64,000 bases of DNA from Clostridia bacterium. Lineage in GTDB: Bacteria; Bacillota; Clostridia; Oscillospirales; CAG-382. Position numbers and translations under genes: made by a program. The DNA lies in contig JAFTIR010000039.1 of assembly GCA_017456765.1 (NCBI GenBank), forward strand, positions 189,382-253,381, written 5' to 3'. The notes below the pieces were generated by a model, which did not search any database, had not been told where the DNA came from, and worked only from the letters and a program-made list of their open reading frames with translations. Positions 26,342 through 35,218 of the stretch are shown here, in pieces (position 1 is the first letter of the stretch; the number at the start of each line of letters is the position of its first letter).

Positions 26342-28659
26342 TGAAATCCAAATCCTTAAATGGTGTATGGACTCTTTACTATGCCGAAAGCGGAAAGTAT
26401 GAAATTGAAGACTACAGGGAATTTGACAAATATAACATTGCGCATATTCCTGCAAATGTTCCCGGCAATGTGGAACTTGACCTTTCAAAAAACGGTATTA
26501 TCACAGACGATTTGTTTATGGGCAAAAACCTGCTCGGAGATGTGCGTAAAATCGAGACCTGGGAATGGTGGTACAGAACAGACTTTTCTGCCGATGACCT
26601 TGACGGCAAGGATGTTTGTCTTAATTTTGAAGCGGTAGACTGCTATGCCGAATATTACCTTAACGGCGAGATAATAGGGCAAAGCGACAACGCACTTATT
26701 GCTCACAGATTTCCCGTCGGAGGAAAATTGAAGGACAACAACACTCTCATTGTTCATATCCGTTCGACCTTCCTTGAAGAATATAAATTTGATGACCCTG
26801 CAGTATTTATGCGCATGACGACAACCGACCACCCTGCAAACCAGATTGTGTCAAGACGCCCTCCTCACTCTTATAGCTGGGATATTATGCCAAGAGCCAT
26901 AAGTGCCGGCATATGGCGTGGAGTAACTTTAGAAAACCATGACGAATATGAAATCTGTGATGTGAGCTTTACGCAAAAGTTCTTTGAAAACGGTTATGTT
27001 CTGATTTGTGCGAATGTCAGGACAAATCTTCCGCCAAAGGAGTTTGCCTACCCAAAAACACTCCCCGTTCTCACAATTTCGGCAAAATGTCATGGTTCCT
27101 ATGCCGAGGAAAAGCATAATATGATGTTCCGCAGTGTCGGTGCGACATTAGGGTTTATGAAGCCTTACCTCTGGTGGCCGAAAAACTACGGACAGCAGGA
27201 TATGTACGACATTACAATTACAATAAATGACGGCGATGATGGACATCTGATGTGCGAAAAGACCGTAAAGTACGGCATAAGAAAACTTGAGCTTGTGTGT
27301 GCCGAAACAACCTCGGACGGCGACGGAAGATTTGCCTTTAAGATAAACGATGTTGAAATCTACTGCCAGGGCACAAACTGGATACCACTCTCACCTTATC
27401 ATAGCATGGATGCCGAAAGATATGAGAGAGCACTCAGTATTGTTGATGAGTGCGGATGTAACATCATAAGATGCTGGGGCGGTAATGTGTATGAGGATAC
27501 ATATTTCTACGATTATTGCGACAGAGCAGGTATAATGGTGTGGCAGGATTTTACCATGGCGTGCAACTTCTATCCCCAGGAAGAATGGTTCTATGAAAAG
27601 ATAAGAGAAGAAGCGACCTACATTGTCACAAAGCACAGAAATCACCCATGTATTGTTCTGTGGGCAGGGGATAACGAAAACGACCAGGCACTTGATAATG
27701 TGGGGATTAACCCGAATTTCAACAAAATCACAAGGGATGTTCTTCGTGAAGTTGTCGAGGTAAATGACCCAACAACTCCCTATCTTGCTTCAAGCCCGTT
27801 TTATTCCGAAAAAGCGTACGAAAAAATCTCGCACACAAATTTGAGCGTTTATGATACCATACCCGAGGTTCATGTCTGGGGTTCACGCGATTATTACAAA
27901 GCGCCCTTCTATACGGGTCAGACTGCATCCTTTATCAGCGAAAGCGGATACCACGGCGCACCCTCTGCAGAGTCCATAAAGAAATTCTTAAATCCCGAAA
28001 AGCTCTATCCCAACACCAATGATGAGTGGTATTTCCATTCTACACATAACATGCTCCAGTCCTCAAGAATTGACATGATGAACAAGCAGATAATTCAGCT
28101 TATCGGATTTCTGCCTGATAACTTAGAGGATTTTGTTGTTATTTCCCAATTCTCACAGGCAGAGGCAAAGAAATATTTTGTCGAGAGAATGAGGCTGAAA
28201 CGTCCTTATACATCGGGCATTATCTGGTGGAATATGCTTGACGGCTGGCCGTATGTTTCGGATGCTGTGGTGGATTTCTACTTTGACAAAAAGCTTGCGT
28301 ACTACTGGCTGAAAAAGTCTCAACAGCCGTTCTGTATTATGATGGATGAAATAAACGACTGGGGAAGCACCGCCTACGCATCAAATTGCACATTAGAGAA
28401 AAAATCGGGTACTTACAGAATTTACGATGCCGAAACAAAAGAAACCGTACTTGAGGGAAACTTCAGCCTTGATGCAAATAAAAATGCGGAGCTTGGAAAA
28501 GTGCCTGTGTTCTTTTCGGAGCAAAGACTCTTTATCATCGAGTGGAAACTTGATGACGGAACGAGTGGAACAAACCATTATGTTGCAGGCTACCCGAAAT
28601 TTGATTTCGAAAGAATAAAGAATGTCTGGGTGCCGAAAATCAAGGATACTGTATTATAA
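26341..28659 (+). CDS. Glycoside hydrolase family 2, beta-mannosidase type
   Basis: A 772-residue retaining glycosidase of the beta-mannosidase branch of GH2. The N-terminal jelly-roll (about 1-190) contains IPANVPGNVELDL and WEWWYRTDF. An Ig-like domain and the TIM barrel follow, with NWIPLSPYHSMDAERY, IIRCWGGNVYEDTYFYDYCD and GIMVWQDFTMACNFYP. The acid/base is Glu446 (LWAGDNEND) and the nucleophile Glu534 (FISESGYHG). There is no signal peptide, so it cleaves imported beta-mannosides, for example mannosyl-chitobiose from N-glycans. It is translationally coupled to the isomerase. Confidence 0.93.
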   Translation: MKSKSLNGVWTLYYAESGKYEIEDYREFDKYNIAHIPANVPGNVELDLSKNGIITDDLFMGKNLLGDVRKIETWEWWYRTDFSADDLDGKDVCLNFEAVDCYAEYYLNGEIIGQSDNALIAHRFPVGGKLKDNNTLIVHIRSTFLEEYKFDDPAVFMRMTTTDHPANQIVSRRPPHSYSWDIMPRAISAGIWRGVTLENHDEYEICDVSFTQKFFENGYVLICANVRTNLPPKEFAYPKTLPVLTISAKCHGSYAEEKHNMMFRSVGATLGFMKPYLWWPKNYGQQDMYDITITINDGDDGHLMCEKTVKYGIRKLELVCAETTSDGDGRFAFKINDVEIYCQGTNWIPLSPYHSMDAERYERALSIVDECGCNIIRCWGGNVYEDTYFYDYCDRAGIMVWQDFTMACNFYPQEEWFYEKIREEATYIVTKHRNHPCIVLWAGDNENDQALDNVGINPNFNKITRDVLREVVEVNDPTTPYLASSPFYSEKAYEKISHTNLSVYDTIPEVHVWGSRDYYKAPFYTGQTASFISESGYHGAPSAESIKKFLNPEKLYPNTNDEWYFHSTHNMLQSSRIDMMNKQIIQLIGFLPDNLEDFVVISQFSQAEAKKYFVERMRLKRPYTSGIIWWNMLDGWPYVSDAVVDFYFDKKLAYYWLKKSQQPFCIMMDEINDWGSTAYASNCTLEKKSGTYRIYDAETKETVLEGNFSLDANKNAELGKVPVFFSEQRLFIIEWKLDDGTSGTNHYVAGYPKFDFERIKNVWVPKIKDTVL

Positions 28660-28714
28660 TTTTATATCCATTGTGCTTATGGGGGGATTTTCTTTGCAAT
28701 TTAACAAATACTAC

Positions 28715-28743
28715 TTGAAAAATTCCACACAATAGTATATAAT
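28715..28743 (+). promoter_or_regulatory. Promoter of DUF1858/trmK/Nif3 genes
   Basis: TTGAAA (28715-28720), 17 bp, TATAAT (28738-28743), about 35 bases before the ATG at 28778. Confidence 0.78.
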
Positions 28744-28777
28744 AACACCATAAAGCAAAATACGGAGGTAAATTATC

Positions 28778-28978
28778 ATGGCTAAAATTACAAAAGACAC
28801 AATTATCGGCGATATTCTCGATATAGCTCCCCAGGCTGCACCCCTTTTCCTCGAAATCGGTATGCATTGCCTCGGTTGCCCTTCTGCTCGCGGAGAAACT
28901 GTTGAAATGGCTTGCGAGGTTCACGGCGTTGATGCTGATGAGCTTCTCGAAAAAATCAACGACCTTCTCGGCGAATAA
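28778..28978 (+). CDS. DUF1858 redox-disulfide protein
   Basis: A 66-residue protein of the DUF1858 group (hybrid-cluster-protein-associated redox disulfide domain). It reads MAKITKDTIIGDILD, then PLFLEIGMHCLGCPSARGE with the CxxC pair Cys31/Cys34, then a helical end. A disulfide or metal-redox role is inferred from the CxxC. The start follows ACGGAGGTAAATTATC. It is followed at once by trmK. Confidence 0.9.
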   Translation: MAKITKDTIIGDILDIAPQAAPLFLEIGMHCLGCPSARGETVEMACEVHGVDADELLEKINDLLGE

Positions 28979-28983
28979 AGCTC

Positions 28984-29730
28984 GTGGGACGGGATATAAC
29001 AGTACCATCAGTGCGACTTGCAGCGGCGGCAAAAATTGCCGCCGCGCTTTTGTATGATGGGGAAGATTTGAGTGATTTAACTGCCATTGATGTCGGCTGT
29101 GACCATGCAAAGCTCGCAATTTACCTCGTGCAGAGCGGTATATGTAAACACGTTACGGCATCCGATATAAACGATGGACCCGTGGAAAAGGCGCGTGAAA
29201 ATGTTTCAAGGCGCACTCTCATGGGCAAACCTCTTTCAGATTATATTGATGTTGTCCTTGCCGACGGGCTTTCGGGGCTTGAAAACAGAAACGCAAACCG
29301 CATATTCATACTTGGTATGGGCGGCGAGGTGATTTCCGGAATCCTTGACAGGGCAACCTTTATAAAGAAGCAGGATAATAAAGGAAAAATCAAATTTATT
29401 CTTCAGCCTATGACAAGCGAGGATAAGCTCAGAAAATATTTGCTTGATAACGGCTATAATATCTTAGATGAAGAAATGGTGCTTGACAAAGAGAGGGTAT
29501 ATGCCGTAATGTCGGTGTGCTTTGATGGTGAAAAAAGAGAATATACGCCCGCAGAGCTTCTTCTGGGCAAAAGCAATATAGAAAAAGGCGGCGAGCTTTT
29601 TGTCCGTCAGCTTGAAAGACGCATCAGAATTACAAATAAGGCAATTTCGGAGAGAAAAACGGCGGATTTGGATTGTACGGAGCTTGAAGAATTGCTTTGT
29701 GAGATGATGAACATAAAGGAGAGAGAATAA
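28984..29730 (+). CDS. trmK: tRNA (adenine-22-N1)-methyltransferase TrmK
   Basis: A SAM-dependent methyltransferase of 248 residues. It has motif I TAIDVGCDHAKLAIYL, TASDINDGPVEKA, and the family signature FILGMGGEVISGIL, followed by LQPMTSEDKLRKYL. The start is GTG at 28984 (VGRDITVPSVRL), five bases after the DUF1858 stop, with only a weak upstream AAAG; no in-frame ATG is closer. It overlaps the Nif3-family gene by one base (TAATG). This trmK-Nif3 pair is widely conserved in Bacillota. Confidence 0.93.
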   Translation: MGRDITVPSVRLAAAAKIAAALLYDGEDLSDLTAIDVGCDHAKLAIYLVQSGICKHVTASDINDGPVEKARENVSRRTLMGKPLSDYIDVVLADGLSGLENRNANRIFILGMGGEVISGILDRATFIKKQDNKGKIKFILQPMTSEDKLRKYLLDNGYNILDEEMVLDKERVYAVMSVCFDGEKREYTPAELLLGKSNIEKGGELFVRQLERRIRITNKAISERKTADLDCTELEELLCEMMNIKERE

Positions 29731-30497
29731 TGGTAATGGTAAGAGATATAGACAAATACCTTTCGGAAATATCCCCAAAAGAACTTTCAGAGTCCTGGGA
29801 CAACGACGGCGTTATGATTTGTTCAGAGCCTGACAAAAAGGTGAAAAAGGTACTTGTGGCACTCGATGTGACGGGTGATGTTATCGAATATGCGGCAAAG
29901 GGCGGCTTTGACCTTATAGTTTCCCACCATCCATTTATTTTCAGAAAGCTCTCGAGAATCACAGGTTTTGAATATAAAAACCTCGAAACACTTATAAAGA
30001 ATGACATTTCCGTGCTTTCCTATCACACAAGACTCGACTCGGCACAGGGTGGGGTGAATGATGTGCTTGCACAGACGATAGGACTTTCGGATGTGCGCGG
30101 TTTTGGCGGCGACAGAGGCGATTTTGGCAGAGTCGGCACTCTTCCGAGAGAAATGACGGGCGAAGAATTTGCACACTACCTTAAAGAAAAACTCATGTGC
30201 GACGTAAGATGTGCTTTCAATGACGGCAAAATGGTAAAGACTGTTGCAGTGCTTGGCGGCTCAGGTAAGGATTTTGTGTACGATGCAATGCTTTGTGGGG
30301 CTGATGCGTATGTGACAAGTGAAATTCCACATAACCTCTTTATAGATGCAAAGGTGCGTGATTTTGCCCTTTATGACTGCGGTCACTATTATACAGAAAA
30401 TCCCGTGTGTGAAAAGATAAAGACGCTTCTCATAGATAAATTTTCAGATGTTGAAGTGGAGATTTTTGACACAAAAAGTCCGTATGTAACATATTGA
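29730..30497 (+). CDS. Nif3-like dinuclear metal protein (YqfO family)
   Basis: A 255-residue protein of the Nif3/YqfO family, which forms toroidal hexamers with two metals per subunit. Metal motifs are VSHHPFIF (about residues 70-77), SYHTRLDSAQGGVND and ALYDCGHYYTENPV near the end. It lacks the PII-like insert that makes some homologues longer. Function is uncertain; GTP cyclohydrolase I activity is reported for some relatives. It is coupled to trmK. Confidence 0.92.
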   Translation: MVMVRDIDKYLSEISPKELSESWDNDGVMICSEPDKKVKKVLVALDVTGDVIEYAAKGGFDLIVSHHPFIFRKLSRITGFEYKNLETLIKNDISVLSYHTRLDSAQGGVNDVLAQTIGLSDVRGFGGDRGDFGRVGTLPREMTGEEFAHYLKEKLMCDVRCAFNDGKMVKTVAVLGGSGKDFVYDAMLCGADAYVTSEIPHNLFIDAKVRDFALYDCGHYYTENPVCEKIKTLLIDKFSDVEVEIFDTKSPYVTY

Positions 30498-30529
30498 ATC
30501 CTTAGCTGAAATCGTTTGAGCAAAAAAAC

Positions 30530-30558
30530 TTGACATGTCATTTTGCATATGTTAGAAT
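30530..30558 (+). promoter_or_regulatory. Promoter of the structured leader RNA
   Basis: TTGACA (30530-30535), 17 bp, TAGAAT (30553-30558). The start predicted seven bases on, at G30565, is exactly the first base of the long basal helix. Confidence 0.82.
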
Positions 30559-30564
30559 AAATAT

Positions 30565-30766
30565 GCCAAACAAATTTAATAATGGAGTTAGAGTATTTTT
30601 ATAGGTATAAATGTACCCTTTTTGCCTACAATTATTTTAGAATACGGTAAAAACGCGTGCTCCTTTAAATAATTGTAGGGGATTCTCTAATTCTATTTAA
30701 ATTTGTTTGGCGACAAGTGGAGCTAGCGTTTTTCGTGCGGCAGCTTCGGTTGTCGCATTTTTTATT
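30565..30766 (+). ncRNA. Unrecognised structured leader RNA with terminator/antiterminator (riboswitch candidate)
   Basis: Basal helix P1 is a perfect 15 bp: 30565-30579 with 30697-30711. An internal loop is followed by a 6-bp helix TTAGAG/CTCTAA (30588-30593/30685-30690). A junction carries a small hairpin GGTA-6-TACC (30604-30617) and a perfect 13-bp helix P3 (30625-30637/30667-30679) with a 29-base apical loop. GGAG in the P1 loop (30584-30587) can pair with CTCC in the P3 loop (30660-30663). Downstream, a terminator with a UUCG loop (30737-30756) and T run competes with GUGCG/CGCAC (30735-30739/30767-30771). It matches no riboswitch class that I know. Confidence 0.75.
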
Positions 30767-30811
30767 CGCACGCTATGCAAATTATTTTGACAAAAGAAAG
30801 GAAAGATTGTC

Positions 30812-32269
30812 ATGAAAAAACTACGCTTATTATTAGTTGCGGCTACTCTCACTCTGCTTCTCTGTGGCATTTGCCATGCACAGAAAGTGAAGGTGAAAAT
30901 TGCACCATTCTACACTCAGATTGAAGATGTCAGCGTCGATAACAGATATGTTGAATATCCACTTATTACCTATAAAGATGTAACATATTTCCCCATGACA
31001 TACGATTTGTGTGCTATGCTTGGCTTGTCGGTGGGTTTTGATTCACAAGCCGGACTTTATATCACAAAGTATTATTATGACATGGAATATGATTATGTTC
31101 CAAGACTTTTTGGCTCTGTCCATGTAATAAACGAAAAGGAAGAGTATAATGCAGTTATACCCTCATACCCCGTGTATCTTAACGGCATAAAAATTGATAA
31201 CCAGAAGGAAGAATATCCTCTTCTCAATTTTAGAAATGTTACTTATTTCCCCATGACATGGCGTTTTGCATATGAAGAACTCAATTTTGACATAGAGTTT
31301 TCAAAGGAAAACTATTCTTTCTTCCTTGAACGCGGCGATAATTACGGCATGGCATATGCTTATAAGGCGGATGAGAAATGTGCTTTTTTGGAAAAGCAAA
31401 GGGCTGTTTATGAAGAACGCATTAACGAAAACGGAAGTGTTGGCTATCATTTGCTTTATACCTACTGGGATTTCTATGAGCTTGACCTTGAAAAAGAAAC
31501 TCTTTCCAAAAAGGAGAGCAAGTTTGAAAACGAAAAGTTTGAGTTTGACAGAAGCTACGGAAGAGAAGAAGCTAAAGAAATTGAGGTTGTGGCAGGTGAG
31601 AAGGGACTCTATCTTGGCGAAAACCTCATAATGGAATGTAACACAGAAAACATTTCCGACGTTCAGGCTGTTGAATTTGAAACAAGCGATAACAGCTCAC
31701 TTATCAAGCTTGTTGTTTATTCGGGTCAGATTGTTGCGCCCTATTCCCACCATAACGAATATTTAATAGAGCGTGTCGGGGATAAGTTTGCAAAGCTCGA
31801 ATGGGATAATAAGAACAATTTCAGCGGTGTTTTCTCGGATAAAAATGGCGGATACTATGTCTGCTCAAGCGGTTATTCGCCTAATAATATGTCAAGATGG
31901 TCAAACTCCTTCTCGGATGTTTATTATTATAAAACAGGAAGCGGAGTGCTTGAGAGCTATGCCGAAAAATATTCGGATATTATAAATTCCGTTGAGGTTA
32001 TAGGTAAGGCAAACGGAAAGCTTTATGTAAAGGCTATGTGGTTTGATGCAAATAAGGACAGAAACGGCACTGTAAATTTCCCGATTTCTGCCGTAAACAG
32101 CGGCTTTTATGAAATAGACCTTGAAAGCAGCGAAATGACAAAGATTTACCCGTACATCCACGGTGAAACCTTTATGACACCTAACGGAAATGTGTATTGC
32201 AGTACAGATTACGCAAGAACCCAGAGATTTGTAAATCTGATTACAGGAAAGATTATTCCGATAGAATAA
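30812..32269 (+). CDS. Secreted protein with two degenerate stalk-like (CuAO N1-like) modules
   Basis: A 485-residue exported protein of unknown function. The signal peptide (residues 1-23) ends CHA-Q with no lipobox. Two repeats near the N-terminus share the pattern YPL-(I/L)-x2-(K/R)-(D/N)-VTYFPMT (about residues 49-63 and 139-153). This recalls the copper-amine-oxidase N1 'stalk' modules of clostridial surface proteins, where the ending is normally VPLR. The remaining 300 residues are rich in beta strands and aromatic repeats such as GGYYVCSSGY. It lies behind the structured leader RNA, so its expression is probably tightly controlled. Confidence 0.75.
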   Translation: MKKLRLLLVAATLTLLLCGICHAQKVKVKIAPFYTQIEDVSVDNRYVEYPLITYKDVTYFPMTYDLCAMLGLSVGFDSQAGLYITKYYYDMEYDYVPRLFGSVHVINEKEEYNAVIPSYPVYLNGIKIDNQKEEYPLLNFRNVTYFPMTWRFAYEELNFDIEFSKENYSFFLERGDNYGMAYAYKADEKCAFLEKQRAVYEERINENGSVGYHLLYTYWDFYELDLEKETLSKKESKFENEKFEFDRSYGREEAKEIEVVAGEKGLYLGENLIMECNTENISDVQAVEFETSDNSSLIKLVVYSGQIVAPYSHHNEYLIERVGDKFAKLEWDNKNNFSGVFSDKNGGYYVCSSGYSPNNMSRWSNSFSDVYYYKTGSGVLESYAEKYSDIINSVEVIGKANGKLYVKAMWFDANKDRNGTVNFPISAVNSGFYEIDLESSEMTKIYPYIHGETFMTPNGNVYCSTDYARTQRFVNLITGKIIPIE

Positions 32270-32283
32270 AGCGAGGTAAAATA

Positions 32284-32778
32284 ATGAAAAGAGGAATTAC
32301 ACGCAGAGAGCGTGAAGTTACAGACTTAAACGAAATAATTGGTATACTTGACAGAGCAAAAATTGTTCATGTTGGTATGGTCGATGAGGGCAAACCTTAT
32401 ATCGTTCCCATGAACTATGGCTACACTATGGTTGATGGAAAACTTTGCCTTTATCTTCACGGTGCAACAACCGGCAGAAAACTTGATATTCTGAGAGTAA
32501 ATCCCGAAGTGTTTGTTGAAATTGATACGGATATTGTGCCTTTTGAGGGAGAATCTGCATGTCAGCACGGTGTCTGCTATTCTTCTGTTATGGGCGAGGG
32601 AAGAGCGACAATCATTGAAGATGTTGATGGCAAAATTGACGGTCTTAAGAAGCTTATGCGTACCCAGACGGGTAAAGAATTTGAATTTACCGATAAAATG
32701 GTAACGGGTGTTACTGTTATCAGAATAGATGTCGAGGAGTATACGGCAAAGAAGAGACCTATGCCTAAGAGGGACTGA
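32284..32778 (+). CDS. Pyridoxamine 5'-phosphate oxidase family (NimA-like) flavoprotein
   Basis: A 164-residue split-barrel FMN-binding protein. Motifs are LDRAKIVHVGMVDEGKPYIVPMNYGY and LYLHGATTGRKLDILR, then SVMGEGRATIIED. Such proteins bind FMN or heme and reduce unknown substrates; nitroimidazole reductases belong here. I start at the ATG at 32284 (MKRGITRRE), preceded by GCGAGGTAAAAT; an earlier in-frame start would overlap the preceding gene. It is 14 bases from that gene. Confidence 0.88.
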   Translation: MKRGITRREREVTDLNEIIGILDRAKIVHVGMVDEGKPYIVPMNYGYTMVDGKLCLYLHGATTGRKLDILRVNPEVFVEIDTDIVPFEGESACQHGVCYSSVMGEGRATIIEDVDGKIDGLKKLMRTQTGKEFEFTDKMVTGVTVIRIDVEEYTAKKRPMPKRD

Positions 32779-32782
32779 CAGA

Positions 32783-33295
32783 ATGGTTGTTTTGATAACA
32801 GGAGCATCCCATGCTGGAAAAACTCTTTTAGCCCAAAAGCTTCTTGAAAAATACAGTTTTCCGTATCTTTCAATCGACCATTTGAAAATGGGGCTTATCA
32901 GAAGCAAAAACACAGAACTTACTCCCATGGATGACGATAAACTTACGGAATACCTTTGGCCAATTGTTCGTGAAATGGTAAAGACTGCGATAGAGAATAA
33001 TCAGAACCTTATTGTTGAGGGCTGTTATATTCCGTTTGACTGGCAAAAAGATTTTGAAAAAGATTATCTTGATAAAATAAGATATATCTGCCTTGTCATG
33101 AGCGAAAATTATATAAACAATCACTTTGAAGATATAAAGAAGTATGCAAGTATAGTTGAAGAACGGCTTGATGACAGTTATCTTTCAAAAGAGGAACTTC
33201 TGGAGGATAACAGGGATAACCTCTCTCTTGCCGAATTGCATGGCTTGAACTATATACTTGTAGACGAAAAGTACGAAGTGGACTTTGAATTGTAA
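32783..33295 (+). CDS. Small P-loop ATPase/kinase of unknown substrate
   Basis: A 170-residue nucleotide-binding protein with Walker A GASHAGKT (residues 7-14) and SIDHLKMGLI, which resembles the acceptor loop of small-molecule kinases. LIVEGCYIPFDW follows, then RYICLVMSENYI. The fold is probably adenylate-kinase-like (AAA_33 type). It follows the flavoprotein by four bases, so the two are coupled. The substrate is not identifiable. Confidence 0.8.
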   Translation: MVVLITGASHAGKTLLAQKLLEKYSFPYLSIDHLKMGLIRSKNTELTPMDDDKLTEYLWPIVREMVKTAIENNQNLIVEGCYIPFDWQKDFEKDYLDKIRYICLVMSENYINNHFEDIKKYASIVEERLDDSYLSKEELLEDNRDNLSLAELHGLNYILVDEKYEVDFEL

Positions 33296-33374
33296 CGGGA
33301 AACAATATGCCAATTGAGAAATAAAGATAAAACTTTAACCTTTTGCGGAAAGGTGACAAATGCGAGTTCTTTTG

Positions 33375-33403
33375 CCTACTTTTCTGCGAAAGAAAAGTAG
33401 GAG
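33375..33403 (+). promoter_or_regulatory. Hairpin covering the rqcH ribosome site
   Basis: CCTACTTTTCT (33375-33385), loop GCGAA, AGAAAAGTAGG (33391-33401) is a perfect 11-bp stem. The Shine-Dalgarno AGGAG of rqcH is 33399-33403, so three of its five bases are inside the stem. Confidence 0.65.
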
Positions 33404-33409
33404 AATTAT

Positions 33410-35209
33410 ATGCCATTTGATGCAGGCGTGATGGCGGCGGTAGTAAAACAGCTGAAAGATACCGTCATCGGTGCAAGAGTAGATAAAATATATCAGCCCG
33501 AAAGGGATGAAATCATACTTTCCATTAGAACGGCAGGGGAGTCGAAGAAACTTCTGCTGTCTGCCTCTGCGGGCAATTCCCGTGTCAGCTTCTGCAAGGC
33601 GGATAGGGAAAACCCAATGCAGCCGCCCATGTTTTGTATGCTTCTGCGAAAGCATCTGTCGGGGGCGCATATTCTTGATGTTACTCAGATTGGTTTTGAC
33701 AGAGCAGTTGAAATAAAGCTGACGAGTGCCGATGAAATGGGCTATTCCAGTGTCAAATATCTCATCTGCGAAATAATGGGAACATACAGTAATGTAATTT
33801 TCCTTGATGAAAAGAGAAGAATTCTCGGCGTTCTTCATCCTATTTCACTTTCGACCACAAATAAACGTCAGGTGCTGGTGGGCTTTGAATATGAAAATCC
33901 GCCAAAGCAGGAGGGAAAGATTGATGCTACCCTCGTTGATAAAGAAACATTCCTTTCAAAAATCCAAAACGCAACCGAAAACGGTTTTTCCGGTGCTGCC
34001 GATAAGTATCTGATTTCCAATTACGCAGGTCTCTCTCCCCTCACGGCAAGGGAAATTGTGTATAGAAGCTCAAAGGAAACAAATACCCCGCTTTCCATGT
34101 GCGATGGAGAAAAGATGTGGTTTTACTATGACTCAATCTATGGTGGTGTTAAGGAGGGCAAATTCAGCCCATGCCTTGTTACCGATACAAAGGGAAAGGT
34201 TGTAGACTTTTCGTTTTGCGAAATACGCCAGTATGGTGCAGGCGGTGTTGTGACACCATATGATGACATAAGCGGACTTCTTGATGCTTTTTATTTTGAG
34301 AGGGATAAGCAGGAGCGGGTAAAGCACAGAGGCCAGGATATTTTAAGACTTCTTACCAACGCCTCGACCCGTATTACCAAGAAAATGGCGCTTCAGCGTG
34401 AGAGCCTTGCGGAAAGTGCACAGAAAGAAGAATTCAAGCGCTTTGGTGATATAATAACCGCAAATATTTATCTTCTCAAAAAAGGACAAACATCCGCAGA
34501 TTTGGTTGATTATTATGATGAAAACACCCCAACAGTTACCGTGAAACTTGATGAACGGATGAATCCTGCACAGAATGCGCAGTATTATTATAAAAAATAT
34601 AACAAGGCAAAGTCGGCAGAGATTATGCTTGCAAAGCAGATAGAGGAGTCGGAGAGGGAGCTTGCGTATATAGACACGGTATTTGACTCCCTTACCAAAG
34701 CCGATACCGAGGCAGACCTTTCGCAGATAAGAACCGAGTTTGCATCTTCCGGTTATGGTAAGACACTTGATAATCTCAGAAAGAGCATGACGAGGACAAA
34801 AAAGGAGTACAAAAACGCACTCAAAAAGGATTATAAGCCTCTCCGTTTTGTAACATCAGGCGGTTATGAGGTGCTTTGCGGAAAGAACAACCTGCAAAAT
34901 GACTATATAACAACAGAAGTTGCCTCAAAGGATGACTATTGGTTCCATATAAAAAATGCCCCCGGCTCGCATGTAATCTTGCGCTGTGGTAAGGACGAGC
35001 CGCCGAGTGAGGACTTTACAGAAGCTGCCATGATTGCGGCATTTTACAGTACGCAAAAGGAGCTTCCTCAGGCACCCGTTGATTATACAAGGGTAAGAAA
35101 CGTTAAGAAGCCCTCTGGCTCAAAACCGGGATTTGTTATCTATGAAACGAACTATACCTGCTATGTCACGGCAGATAGCGAGAAAATAGAAAAAATGAAG
35201 GTGCAGTAG
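33410..35209 (+). CDS. rqcH: Ribosome quality-control protein RqcH (NFACT family)
   Basis: RqcH binds stalled 50S subunits with peptidyl-tRNA and adds C-terminal alanine tails that mark the peptide for degradation. The 599-residue protein has the NFACT-N domain, with Asp97-Arg98 in QIGFDRAVEI at the positions essential in Bacillus. Helix-hairpin-helix and coiled-coil regions follow (about 300-450). The C-terminal NFACT-R domain contains DYWFHIKNAPGSHVILR. Length is normal. The gene has been called fibronectin-binding protein A in older annotations. Confidence 0.95.
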   Translation: MPFDAGVMAAVVKQLKDTVIGARVDKIYQPERDEIILSIRTAGESKKLLLSASAGNSRVSFCKADRENPMQPPMFCMLLRKHLSGAHILDVTQIGFDRAVEIKLTSADEMGYSSVKYLICEIMGTYSNVIFLDEKRRILGVLHPISLSTTNKRQVLVGFEYENPPKQEGKIDATLVDKETFLSKIQNATENGFSGAADKYLISNYAGLSPLTAREIVYRSSKETNTPLSMCDGEKMWFYYDSIYGGVKEGKFSPCLVTDTKGKVVDFSFCEIRQYGAGGVVTPYDDISGLLDAFYFERDKQERVKHRGQDILRLLTNASTRITKKMALQRESLAESAQKEEFKRFGDIITANIYLLKKGQTSADLVDYYDENTPTVTVKLDERMNPAQNAQYYYKKYNKAKSAEIMLAKQIEESERELAYIDTVFDSLTKADTEADLSQIRTEFASSGYGKTLDNLRKSMTRTKKEYKNALKKDYKPLRFVTSGGYEVLCGKNNLQNDYITTEVASKDDYWFHIKNAPGSHVILRCGKDEPPSEDFTEAAMIAAFYSTQKELPQAPVDYTRVRNVKKPSGSKPGFVIYETNYTCYVTADSEKIEKMKVQ

Positions 35210-35218
35210 GAGAAAAAT

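Noticed and set aside
30565..30766. T-box, c-di-GMP, SAM, cobalamin or 6S RNA identity for the structured leader
   Set aside because: None of their invariant motifs (for example GGTACCGCG for T-box) is present; the long basal helix plus three-way junction does not match those classes as I know them.
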